23,322 nucleotides of DNA from SIG575 sp045595725 (GTDB lineage: Bacteria > Bacillota > Clostridia > Oscillospirales > Acutalibacteraceae): contig JAZOAY010000117.1 in assembly GCA_045595725.1 (NCBI GenBank), positions 1-23,322 of the forward strand. The letters run 5' to 3'. Position 1 is the first letter of the stretch, and each line of letters starts with the position of its first letter. Below the pieces are notes generated by a model that was not told the origin of the DNA, made no database searches, and saw only the letters and a program-made list of their open reading frames with translations. Positions 7,673 through 15,713 of the stretch are shown piece by piece. The position numbers and the translations under genes are program-made.

Positions 7673-9139
7673 TTAGAAATTACCTGAATAGTTAGGTGCT
7701 TCCTTGGTTATAAGAACGTCGTGAGGATGGCTTTCAATAAGACCTGCATTTGTAATTCTTACGAACTGAGCATTCTGCTGAAGTTCTGTAATTGTTGCAC
7801 ATCCGCAGTAACCCATACCTGAACGAAGACCGCCCATCATCTGATATACTGTATCTGCAAGAGGTCCTTTGTAAGGAACACGACCTTCAATTCCTTCGGG
7901 AACGAACTTCTTGTTATCTTCCTGGAAGTATCTGTCCTTACTGCCGTTAGCCATTGAAGCAAGAGAGCCCATGCCACGGTAAACCTTGAACTGTCTGCCC
8001 TGATAGATTTCTCTTTCACCGGGAGCTTCTTCGCAACCTGCAACAAGTGAACCAACCATAACTGTGTTTGCACCTGCAGCAAGAGCTTTAACAATTTCAC
8101 CTGAATATTTGATACCACCGTCAGCTATAACGGGAATACCGTGTTTTGATGCTTCGTTTGCTGCATCGAAAACTGCTGTAACCTGAGGAACACCGATACC
8201 TGCAACAACACGTGTTGTACAAATAGAACCTGGGCCGATACCAACCTTAACACAGTCAGCACCTGCATCAATAAGAGCTTTTGTAGCTTCTGCAGTTGCA
8301 ACGTTACCTGCAATAAGAGCAATATCGGGATATGCTGCTTTAACTTTAGCAACAGCTTTAAGGATATTTTCCGAATGTCCGTGTGCTGAGTCAAGACAGA
8401 AAGCGTCAACCTGTGCCTCAGCAAGGCAAGCGGCTCTGTCAAGAACGTCTGCAGTAGCACCGATAGCAGCAGCACAAAGAAGTCTGCCCTGTGAATCTCT
8501 TGCAGTGTTGGGATACTGAACTGCTTTTTCAATATCTTTAATTGTAATAAGACCTTTAAGGTGGCCATTTTTATCAACAAGAGGAAGCTTCTCAATCTTA
8601 TGTTTCATAAGAATTTTCTGTGCTTCGTCAAGAGTTGTATTCTCGTGTGAAGTTACAAGATTTTCTCTTGTCATAACTTCGCTGATTTTAACATTGTAGT
8701 TTGTCATGAAACGAAGGTCACGGTTTGTAATAATACCTACAAGTTTGCCTGTCTCGTCACAAACAGGAATGCCTGAAATGCTGAATTTTCTCATAAGATC
8801 GTCAGCATCTGATACAAGATGGTCAGGAGAAAGGAAGAAGGGATTTGTAATAACGCCGTTTTCTGAACGTTTTACTCTGTCAACTTCTGAAGCCTGAACT
8901 TCCATAGGAAGGTTCTTATGGATAACACCGATACCGCCTTCACGAGCAATAGCAATAGCCATTTTTGACTCTGTAACAGTATCCATTGCAGCAGTCATCA
9001 ACGGGATATTAAGTGTTATGTTTTTGGCAAGAGTTGTTTTTGTGCTTACATCACTGGGAAGGATATCTGACTTTCTCGGAATGAGAAGAACATCGTCAAA
9101 GGTAAGACCTTCCTTTAAAAACTTTTCTGAATATTCCAT
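7673..9139 (-). CDS. guaB: Inosine-5'-monophosphate dehydrogenase
   Basis: 488 residues, the normal length for bacterial GuaB. It oxidises IMP to XMP with NAD+, the first committed step to GMP, in the cytoplasm. The N-terminal LTFDDVLLIPRKSDILPSDV is the classic start. Two CBS domains lie at about residues 95-205 (ISEVMTRENLVTSHE and LPLVDKNGHLKGLITIKDIE). The catalytic loop GIGPGSICTTRVVAGIGVPQ at about residue 300 carries the nucleophilic Cys. The flap region has YRGMGSLASM, and the later GYCGCATITELQ is also typical. ATG at 9139 follows AAAGGAGGAAAAGAGAGT. It has its own promoter, a 63-base leader with a perfect inverted repeat, and a terminator, so it is a single-gene unit. Confidence 0.97.
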   Translation of the reverse strand: MEYSEKFLKEGLTFDDVLLIPRKSDILPSDVSTKTTLAKNITLNIPLMTAAMDTVTESKMAIAIAREGGIGVIHKNLPMEVQASEVDRVKRSENGVITNPFFLSPDHLVSDADDLMRKFSISGIPVCDETGKLVGIITNRDLRFMTNYNVKISEVMTRENLVTSHENTTLDEAQKILMKHKIEKLPLVDKNGHLKGLITIKDIEKAVQYPNTARDSQGRLLCAAAIGATADVLDRAACLAEAQVDAFCLDSAHGHSENILKAVAKVKAAYPDIALIAGNVATAEATKALIDAGADCVKVGIGPGSICTTRVVAGIGVPQVTAVFDAANEASKHGIPVIADGGIKYSGEIVKALAAGANTVMVGSLVAGCEEAPGEREIYQGRQFKVYRGMGSLASMANGSKDRYFQEDNKKFVPEGIEGRVPYKGPLADTVYQMMGGLRSGMGYCGCATITELQQNAQFVRITNAGLIESHPHDVLITKEAPNYSGNF

Positions 9140-9166
9140 ACTCTCTTTTCCTCCTTTATCTTTATC

Positions 9167-9180
9167 GTCACACCTGTGAC
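9167..9180. promoter_or_regulatory. Inverted repeat in the guaB leader
   Basis: GTCACA-CC-TGTGAC, a perfect 6+2+6 palindrome, lies between the guaB start site and the ribosome site. Its CRP/FNR-like spacing suggests a protein operator, but no regulator can be assigned. Confidence 0.35.
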
Positions 9181-9208
9181 AATGGGGTACGGGTTTCTAT
9201 TAAAAGAC

Positions 9209-9238
9209 ATTATAACATTTTTACTCACACTTTTGCAA
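9209..9238 (-). promoter_or_regulatory. guaB promoter
   Basis: Minus strand TTGCAA (9238-9233), 18-base spacer ending TGT, and a perfect TATAAT (9214-9209). The leader is about 63 bases. Confidence 0.7.
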
Positions 9239-9245
9239 GATGTGT

Positions 9246-9276
9246 TTCAAAAAAAATTGACGATGTATCGTGGTTT
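9246..9276 (-). terminator. Weak candidate terminator of spoIIE
   Basis: After the spoIIE stop the minus strand has a short ACGA/TCGT stem followed by CAA and eight T residues. The stem is only 4 pairs, so termination here is uncertain. Confidence 0.3.
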
Positions 9277-9301
9277 TTAGCGAAATAAGTTGTTAAAATT
9301 G

Positions 9302-11623
9302 CTATGCTGTCATAATTGAAACTACTACCGTAATATCATCACGGCGTTCAAACTGATTTTTATCGCATACCGTCCCTGCTATTTTCTGAGCAAGAATATC
9401 CGGGTTAGACTTATTGAATTGTTCTATTTCAGAAATAATCCAGTCCGTTTTCCCGTTTGTAACCCCATCAGAAACCATAACAACAATATCACCTTTTGAA
9501 AGCATATATGTTTCTTTTGCAAAAGAAACATCGTTAAGAATTCCCGCAGGAAGAGAAGAAGCTTCCACAACAAAACATTTCCCGTTTTTTCTCACAAAAG
9601 AGACGGCTGCGCCTGCTTTGTAAAATTCAACTTTACCTGAAAAAAGATTGAACTTTGCCGCATCTATTGTGGCAAGTGATTCATTTGTTGATTTCATTTC
9701 AAGTACGGAATTTACAATTTTAAGAGCATTATCAAAACTTACGGAATTTTCTGTCAGACCTCCGAAATATTCCGCAGTCATTGCCGCATCAACTGCAGCC
9801 CTGCCACCTGTTCCCATACCATCAGAAAGTATTACTGTTCTGTTTCCGAATTCATCTGAAAATTCTCTCAGACAATCTCCGCATATAGGCGACTCTTCAC
9901 TTGACAGCTGAATTTTTCCCACTTTCATTTTCATCCATGGTCTCTGTCTGAAAGTAACAACCGTTCCTGTATCGGTAAACTCAATTTCAGGTTCTGAAAA
10001 TTTTCTCAGAGATGCTCTTTCTATTTCTTCTTTCAATTTTTTCCTGTCTGTCTCTCTGTCAATTTTTTTGCAATGTGCTTTTATTGTCATATGCCCTTCT
10101 GTCTCCACGATACACAAGGCTTTCGTACATCTTATGGAAAAGGAGTTAAAAATATCTTTCACTTTCGGTGCAAGTTCATTGTCAACCATTGTACATTTAC
10201 TGAAAGTTTTTGAAAAATCTTTTAAAATTTCACTCATGCAATTCATCTGTGCTGTTACCAGATTTCTCTTCTCATCAAGTAAAATCTCCTCTCTCAACTT
10301 TTCATCATATTTTCTGAAATTATTTGTAAAGGACTCCTGAACAAACTGACTTTTCAGACATTTGCTGAGAAAAAGTTTTCCGAATGGTGTTGCTCCGTAA
10401 CCCTTATCCTCGCGATAATTTTTTGTCAACTCCTCGAAACCTCTCAGTGTGTACTGAAAACTATTGTTCCAGCATTTTTCTCTGTTTTCACATTCACTGC
10501 AAACCTCCTGCCTTACACGACAGAAAATATTTTTATCATAAGTTGTATCAATTTTTTTCAGATTTTCGGAAACTTTGTTCATTCCATGACAGACGTTCCT
10601 TACTGTTTCTGCAGTTTTTGAAAGTTTCTCGGAAATATCTTTTCTGTATGCACTTTCCTGAATACTTGTTTTCCCTTCTCTGAAAAGGACAGCCCACTTT
10701 CTGTAAACTTTTTCAGGAATTGCAATAAATACCGCTGATGACAAAACTGCACATATTATATTCTGAAAAACGAATAAATCTCCCGTAAACAACTCTGTTG
10801 CTGAAAAGGTAAGTAAAAAAGAAAGTGCACATCCGATTTTACCCAAAGGAGAAAAAACCCCTGAAACAGTACCGGCAAGAATCAATGGCATTATATTATA
10901 TCCGTCTGCCATTGAACACGAAAGTGCTGCTGCACCGGCACAAGCACAAAAACCGCCCCCCGAAGATGATGTAACATGCGCCATTACAAGAACAGCCAAA
11001 AACACTATCGGCAATACAGGATAAAATCCGAAAAATTCAAAACCGCCCAGGGATGCAACCACAGTTGCAAAGCTGAGATAAAAACACGGCATTTCTCTGA
11101 CAGAAAAAACTTTTTCTCCTTTTTGCAGAACAATATCAGCCACTCTTTTATAAAAGAAAACGGAAACGCCCGCAACAATTCCCTCCGCTGCAAAGCCGAT
11201 AATTTCATCAAAACCTCCTCTTGCAGGAAAAGTTACCGCAGCACCGGTAAAAAAGCATACAAGAAAACAAACGCCTGTTTTTACAAACCATATTTCCCTG
11301 AACTTTGAACGTGAGTTCAGCACACGGCTTCTTATCAGCCACAGAGAAAAAGCGCAAACGATATATCTGAAAAGATATACTCCTGTCTGTGAAAAGAGAA
11401 AGCCTATGCTTGTCCCGATAAGTGCAAAAAAAGAAAATCCCGCCGGTAAAGCCATAATAATGGCAAAGCCAAAAGGATACAGAGTTTCAAAAACAGAGCC
11501 TTGTCCTAATAAAACAGACAAAAGTACAATACCTATACCCTGAGAAACAAGTTTTCCGTTAATTTTTATTTTTGCTAATGATTTCTTATTTTTTTCAAAT
11601 TCAGCCTTTCTGATATTTTCCAT
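9302..11623 (-). CDS. spoIIE: Stage II sporulation protein E, membrane-bound PP2C phosphatase
   Basis: 773 residues from ATG at 11623, which sits 9 bases after AAAAGGAG; a TTG three codons earlier is less likely. SpoIIE dephosphorylates SpoIIAA in the forespore, which frees sigma-F from SpoIIAB, and it also works with FtsZ at the polar septum. Residues about 25-310 hold some ten membrane helices. Residues about 320-560 are the regulatory region, with a cysteine cluster CSECENREKCW. The last 210 residues are the PP2C domain: ILSDGMGTGGRAA, SLATIDAAKFNLFSGKVEFY, KGDIVVMVSDGVTNGK and RRDDITVVVS carry the metal-binding Asp residues. Length is close to the 827 residues of Bacillus SpoIIE. No spoIIAA/AB genes are adjacent. 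Its promoter has unusual wide spacing, described separately. Confidence 0.95.
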   Translation of the reverse strand: MENIRKAEFEKNKKSLAKIKINGKLVSQGIGIVLLSVLLGQGSVFETLYPFGFAIIMALPAGFSFFALIGTSIGFLFSQTGVYLFRYIVCAFSLWLIRSRVLNSRSKFREIWFVKTGVCFLVCFFTGAAVTFPARGGFDEIIGFAAEGIVAGVSVFFYKRVADIVLQKGEKVFSVREMPCFYLSFATVVASLGGFEFFGFYPVLPIVFLAVLVMAHVTSSSGGGFCACAGAAALSCSMADGYNIMPLILAGTVSGVFSPLGKIGCALSFLLTFSATELFTGDLFVFQNIICAVLSSAVFIAIPEKVYRKWAVLFREGKTSIQESAYRKDISEKLSKTAETVRNVCHGMNKVSENLKKIDTTYDKNIFCRVRQEVCSECENREKCWNNSFQYTLRGFEELTKNYREDKGYGATPFGKLFLSKCLKSQFVQESFTNNFRKYDEKLREEILLDEKRNLVTAQMNCMSEILKDFSKTFSKCTMVDNELAPKVKDIFNSFSIRCTKALCIVETEGHMTIKAHCKKIDRETDRKKLKEEIERASLRKFSEPEIEFTDTGTVVTFRQRPWMKMKVGKIQLSSEESPICGDCLREFSDEFGNRTVILSDGMGTGGRAAVDAAMTAEYFGGLTENSVSFDNALKIVNSVLEMKSTNESLATIDAAKFNLFSGKVEFYKAGAAVSFVRKNGKCFVVEASSLPAGILNDVSFAKETYMLSKGDIVVMVSDGVTNGKTDWIISEIEQFNKSNPDILAQKIAGTVCDKNQFERRDDITVVVSIMTA

Positions 11624-11645
11624 TTTATACAACTCCTTTTCAAAA

Positions 11646-11678
11646 AGTATACTTTTGTGAAAAAGAAAAAAACGTCAC
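11646..11678 (-). promoter_or_regulatory. Candidate spoIIE promoter with 21-base spacer
   Basis: Minus strand GTGACG (11678-11673), 21 bases, TATACT (11651-11646), 22 bases ahead of the start codon. The 21-base spacing resembles the Spo0A-dependent spoIIE promoter of Bacillus subtilis. I found no clear TGTCGAA box next to it. Confidence 0.45.
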
Positions 11679-11755
11679 ACTCTGCTGTAACTATTGAACG
11701 AAAAAGATATTTATTTGTACTTTATATGAAAATCTGTGAAAATGGTGCGATTTCC

Positions 11756-11784
11756 TTGCAAAGAAAATATTTTTATGATAAAAT
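11756..11784 (+). promoter_or_regulatory. Promoter of the rlmB operon
   Basis: TTGCAA (11756-11761), 17-base spacer, TAAAAT (11779-11784), about 34 bases ahead of the rlmB ATG. Confidence 0.6.
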
Positions 11785-11818
11785 AATGTGAATATCTATA
11801 TGTAAGGACTTATGAAAA

Positions 11819-12595
11819 ATGAGGAACAACGAGAAAGAAAAAAATCAGATACCCGAAGACCTTGTTATAGGCAGAAACGCTGTGCTTGAAGCCATAAACA
11901 ACAACAGAACAATTGATACTCTTTTTGTTGCCAAAGGAGAAAGAAGCGGCTCTGTTTCTACAATTCTCCGTGCGTGTAAAGACAGACAGGTTGTAATAAA
12001 AGAAGTTGATATTAAAAAACTTGACTATATGTGTTTTAATGCAAATCATCAGGGTGTTGCCGCAAGATGTGCGGTCAAAGAATATTCAAGTGTTGACGAT
12101 ATTTTCAGACTTGCAGAAGAAAGAAATGAAGCTCCTTTTATTATTATCTGTGACGAACTTGAAGACCCCCACAATCTTGGTGCAATAATCAGAACTGCGG
12201 AAATTGCAGGTGCGCACGGTATAATAATTCCCAAAAGAAGATCTGTTTCTCTTTCCTTTGCAGTAGGCAAAACTTCTGCCGGTGCAGTTGAATATGTTCC
12301 AGTTGCAAGAGTCGGAAATCTTGCTACAGAAATTGACGCACTCAAAGAGAGAGGCATATGGATTTACGGTGCAGATATGAACGGTGAGAATTGGTGTTCC
12401 GTTGATTACAGCGGTCCCTGTGCTCTCGTTGTAGGTTCCGAGGGAAAAGGAATAGGCAGACTTATCAAAGAAAAATGCGATTTCCTTGTAACTCTTCCCA
12501 TGAAAGGAAAGATTACTTCTCTTAATGCTTCCGTAGCAGCAGGCATTATGATGATGGAAATTTCAAGACAAAGAAGCAATATAAAAGCAAAATAA
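11819..12595 (+). CDS. rlmB: SpoU-family 23S rRNA 2'-O-ribose methyltransferase (RlmB/TrmH group 3)
   Basis: 258 residues. The N-terminal domain (about 15-90; LVIGRNAVLEAI, LDYMCFNANHQGVAARC) is the SpoU substrate-binding domain. The C-terminal domain has the SPOUT knot motifs: ICDELEDPHNLGAIIRTAEI (motif 1 with N and R), LVVGSEGKGIGRLI (motif 2) and LPMKGKITSLNASVAAGIMM (motif 3). It transfers a methyl group from S-adenosylmethionine to a ribose, in E. coli RlmB at G2251 of 23S rRNA. The exact target in this organism is inference. ATG at 11819 follows TAAGGA; an ATG at 11812 is out of frame and soon stops. The pseudo-P-type ATPase gene starts 12 bases after the stop with its own AAAGGAGG, so the two are co-transcribed. 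Confidence 0.9.
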   Translation: MRNNEKEKNQIPEDLVIGRNAVLEAINNNRTIDTLFVAKGERSGSVSTILRACKDRQVVIKEVDIKKLDYMCFNANHQGVAARCAVKEYSSVDDIFRLAEERNEAPFIIICDELEDPHNLGAIIRTAEIAGAHGIIIPKRRSVSLSFAVGKTSAGAVEYVPVARVGNLATEIDALKERGIWIYGADMNGENWCSVDYSGPCALVVGSEGKGIGRLIKEKCDFLVTLPMKGKITSLNASVAAGIMMMEISRQRSNIKAK

Positions 12596-12607
12596 AGGAG
12601 GATTAAC

Positions 12608-15600
12608 GTGACTGACAAAACAGAGAATACTGATTTTTTTGATGAAGATATCGAAAAATACAGAAAAAAATACGGCTCTTTCGGAAATGATATAAATGAC
12701 TCTGATTTTGTTGACGAGTTGTTTGAATCCTCTGACGGTACGCCCGTTACAGACTGGTCAATGGATGACATCAACAACCTTATAAAAGAAGTTGACAATC
12801 TTCCCGACATTGAAGAAGCAGGAGAAGAATTCAACCTCGACAGATATGAAGAATATTCCGAACCTGAAGAACCCTCTTCTTTTGAAGCAAAGAAAACTGA
12901 AAAAGAAGAAGTTTTTGATGAGAGTGCAGTTTATTTTTCATCGGAATACAAAGACTCTCTTGTTTCAAAATATGAAGCAGCATCTCCCGTAGAAGACGAT
13001 GCACCCGATGACACATCTTTTCTAAGAGATTTTTCTTCAGTTGAAGGAAATATCAATGAAGCCCGTGTTGACGGTGAATTCCGTGAAATTGATGAAAGTC
13101 TTGACGTTGACGGTTTTGATCAGCAGGATGTGGTTTATGACGGAACTTTTGACAGAGGAGACTATCTTAAAATAAAAGATATATTCAAAAACTCCAAAAT
13201 TCTCAGCAAAAGACGTGCCGAGCGTGCTGAGGTAAGAGAAAATGCTTTAGAAAACGTAAAAGAAAAATACGGTGAAGCCGTTTTCGATGCCAAAAAGAAA
13301 GAATCGGACTTCAACGAAATTCTCAGACGGCAGAAAACTGTAGAAAAGAAAAAAGAGGAACAGGAAAAAGTCACAAGAGAAAAAAAATTTGACATTGACA
13401 GCGAAGATTACGTTATTGCCGAAATACCTCGCGAAGAAACTTTTGCGGTCAAAGAAGACGAAGAACTTAACGACACAATCTTCATCAGTGAACTTTCCCA
13501 TTTTGAAGAAGTTGCTAAAGACAATACTTCTTCTGAGGAGGACCTTTCTCAGACAAAAATCATAGGTGACGTTCCTGAACAGCACAACACTCGAAACATT
13601 TATATCACTCCGCAACACAAAAGAAGAAATGACGACCAGATAAGATTTGAAGGCTTCCCCGAGGAAGAAGAATATGACCTTATTCCTGATGAAGTAAACG
13701 ATACTGAAATACAGGAAAACTTGCGTAAAACAAGGGAAGAAAAGAAAAATCTTTTCAGGATGACTAATCTTCCCGATGATTATGATGACATTGACCCAAA
13801 TTATTTTTCTCCCGAAAAAGGAAAATACGACGAAGAAGAATATATTGTTCTCAGCGATGAAAACAATCCCGCTTCTCTTCTGACCATTTTTAAAAACTTC
13901 TTTATTCAGGAAAAAAACAAAAAGCTGACGGAATACACTTCCCCCAGCGAAAAGCCTCAGGTTTTCAAAGAACTCAGCGACCGCAGAAGACGTTATGTTT
14001 TCGGATTTATAGCAATGAGCCTTGTCACATTGATTTTTGTTATTCTGAAAATTATTACAGGTGCTGTCGATGCACTTCCCATTGATGCACAAGCCTCTGT
14101 TACTGCAGTAATTTCAATTATATGTCTTCTTGCAACATTTATTTTCGGTTCTTGTGTAACTCAGCCTGGCCTACAGGGAATTATAAAAAAGAAATTATCT
14201 TATGACTCTTCTGTAACTCTTCTGATTTTTGCAGGAATACTTAACTCTGTCGCAATGTTTTTTGACCTTACTGCCATGGGAGAATTATTCCCTGTTTATA
14301 CTGCGGCAGTTCTTTCAGTTGTAATTATCACGTGCTTTGCAAGGGCAGTTGAAACATCAAGAGCCATAAATGCACTCAAAATCACAACTTCAAAAAGAGA
14401 AAATAATCTCTATACAATCCAGAGCATTGACGACGAAGATACCGCTCAGAATATAGGAAGAATTTTTGCAGGAAACAATCCTGACCTTAAATATTCCTGC
14501 AGAACTTCTTTCCCCGCAGGTTTTGTTTCAGGTGCATTTTCTCAAAATCCCTCTGACAGATTTTCTGCTACATTCTTCCCCATACTTGCAGGACTTTCGC
14601 TTATAATCGGTATAATCAGCGGAATTATCAGTAAAAATGTTGCCGTTGCAGTTTCATCATTTACTGCTTGTATTTTAGTAGGTTTCCCTGTTTCTCTTAT
14701 GCCGGCATTAAATACTTCTCTTTACCTTCTGAACAAAAAACTCGGAAAGAAAAACGCAGCAATCACAGGTTACTCATCTTCAAGAAATATCGAAAAAACA
14801 AATGCGGTTGTTATTGATTCAACAGATTTGTTCGACGTGGGTAAATGTAATTTTCACGGAATGAAAGATTACGGCACAGTAAGAGTTGACGATATTATTC
14901 TTTATGCAGCCGCAATGCTTACAAACTCACGTGGACCACTTGCTCATGTTTTCGACAAGGCAATTCTCGGAAATAAGGATGAACTTCTCCCCGAAGTTGA
15001 AGACCTTCGTTATGAAGAAAGACTTGGTCTTTCAGGTTGGATAAGAGGAGAAAAAGTTCTCATCGGCAACAGAAACCTTCTCATAAATCATAACATGGAA
15101 GCTCCTCCCAAAGGTGCTGAAGTCGCATGTCTTAAAGAGGGAAAGAAAGTTCTCTATATTGCAATTGACGGACAGGTTGCGGCAATGCTCGTTGTGGGAT
15201 ACGCTAAAAACGAGAATATGAAAAAATATCTAAGCCGTCTTGACAGACACGGAATCACCGTAGTCGTCACTACAAACGACTGCAACATTGATGAAGATTT
15301 CCTTTCACTTGAATTCAACATGCCGAGAGAAAGTTTCAAAGTCGTAGGCGACTATGAAGGCGGTCTGCTTGACGGAATTATTCACGAAACAAGAAAAACC
15401 GCACCTGCAAGAATGATACACGACGGGACAAGCAACTCATTTTTTGAAACGTTTGCTTCAGCAGTTGCACATTCATCAAGTATCAAAATTTCTCTTGCAG
15501 TACAAAGTGTACTTATGTTCCTTGCTCTTATTACAGCGGCAATATTTGCTCTTTCAGGCAACCTTACCATACTCAGCGCAGGAGTTATTATTTTGATACA

Positions 15601-15655
15601 AATTCTGACTTCACTATTCTTGTCGCTTACCGCTATACTGAGAACAAAATTTTAA
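12608..15655 (+). CDS. Degenerate P1B-type ATPase-like membrane protein with long acidic N-terminal extension
   Basis: 1015 residues from GTG at 12608 (AAAGGAGG ahead). Residues 1 to about 450 are hydrophilic, very rich in Glu, Asp and Lys, with a probable coiled-coil near 195-270. Then come four membrane helices (about 460-580), a reduced cytosolic segment of about 80 residues, two helices (about 655-705), a large cytosolic part, and two final helices. This 4+2+2 order is that of heavy-metal P1B ATPases. The stretch GFPVSLMPALNTSLYLLNKK aligns with the CPC region, AVVIDSTDLFDVGK with the DKTGTLTEGK phosphorylation loop (Asp737 kept, KTGT lost), GPLAHVFDKAI with the HP motif, VLIGNRNLL with the N-domain, VVTTNDC with the TGDN loop, and MIHDGTSN with GDGIND. 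No TGE motif is seen. Catalysis is therefore unlikely; a scaffold or regulatory role is inference. Confidence 0.75.
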   Translation: MTDKTENTDFFDEDIEKYRKKYGSFGNDINDSDFVDELFESSDGTPVTDWSMDDINNLIKEVDNLPDIEEAGEEFNLDRYEEYSEPEEPSSFEAKKTEKEEVFDESAVYFSSEYKDSLVSKYEAASPVEDDAPDDTSFLRDFSSVEGNINEARVDGEFREIDESLDVDGFDQQDVVYDGTFDRGDYLKIKDIFKNSKILSKRRAERAEVRENALENVKEKYGEAVFDAKKKESDFNEILRRQKTVEKKKEEQEKVTREKKFDIDSEDYVIAEIPREETFAVKEDEELNDTIFISELSHFEEVAKDNTSSEEDLSQTKIIGDVPEQHNTRNIYITPQHKRRNDDQIRFEGFPEEEEYDLIPDEVNDTEIQENLRKTREEKKNLFRMTNLPDDYDDIDPNYFSPEKGKYDEEEYIVLSDENNPASLLTIFKNFFIQEKNKKLTEYTSPSEKPQVFKELSDRRRRYVFGFIAMSLVTLIFVILKIITGAVDALPIDAQASVTAVISIICLLATFIFGSCVTQPGLQGIIKKKLSYDSSVTLLIFAGILNSVAMFFDLTAMGELFPVYTAAVLSVVIITCFARAVETSRAINALKITTSKRENNLYTIQSIDDEDTAQNIGRIFAGNNPDLKYSCRTSFPAGFVSGAFSQNPSDRFSATFFPILAGLSLIIGIISGIISKNVAVAVSSFTACILVGFPVSLMPALNTSLYLLNKKLGKKNAAITGYSSSRNIEKTNAVVIDSTDLFDVGKCNFHGMKDYGTVRVDDIILYAAAMLTNSRGPLAHVFDKAILGNKDELLPEVEDLRYEERLGLSGWIRGEKVLIGNRNLLINHNMEAPPKGAEVACLKEGKKVLYIAIDGQVAAMLVVGYAKNENMKKYLSRLDRHGITVVVTTNDCNIDEDFLSLEFNMPRESFKVVGDYEGGLLDGIIHETRKTAPARMIHDGTSNSFFETFASAVAHSSSIKISLAVQSVLMFLALITAAIFALSGNLTILSAGVIILIQILTSLFLSLTAILRTKF

Positions 15656-15666
15656 ATTAAAAAAAT

Positions 15667-15713
15667 AAAAAATCTCCTTTTCGTGCATACTAAAAACGAA
15701 AGGGGGATTTTTT
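15667..15713 (+). terminator. Terminator-like hairpin whose 3' arm is the ribosome site of the SpoVAE-like gene
   Basis: AAAAAATCTCCTTTTCGT (15667-15684) pairs over all 18 bases with ACGAAAGGGGGATTTTTT (15696-15713), with two G-U pairs and an 11-base loop. It begins 11 bases after the stop of the ATPase-like gene and ends in six T residues, so it reads as that gene's terminator. The AAAGGGGGA of the 3' arm is also the only Shine-Dalgarno candidate for the next gene. The loop holds CATACTA (15686-15692), which fits the sigma-G -10 consensus, but no good -35 lies 18 bases upstream. Confidence 0.75.

Noticed and set aside
9140..9208. Possible purine or other riboswitch in the guaB leader
   Set aside because: The leader is only about 63 bases and lacks the conserved loops of purine riboswitches; only one 6-base palindrome is present.
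13247..14092. 281-codon minus-strand frame opposite the acidic half of the ATPase-like gene
   Set aside because: Phe/Ser-rich sequence is the expected mirror of Glu/Lys-rich codons (GAA/AAA) on the other strand. No ribosome site or family match.
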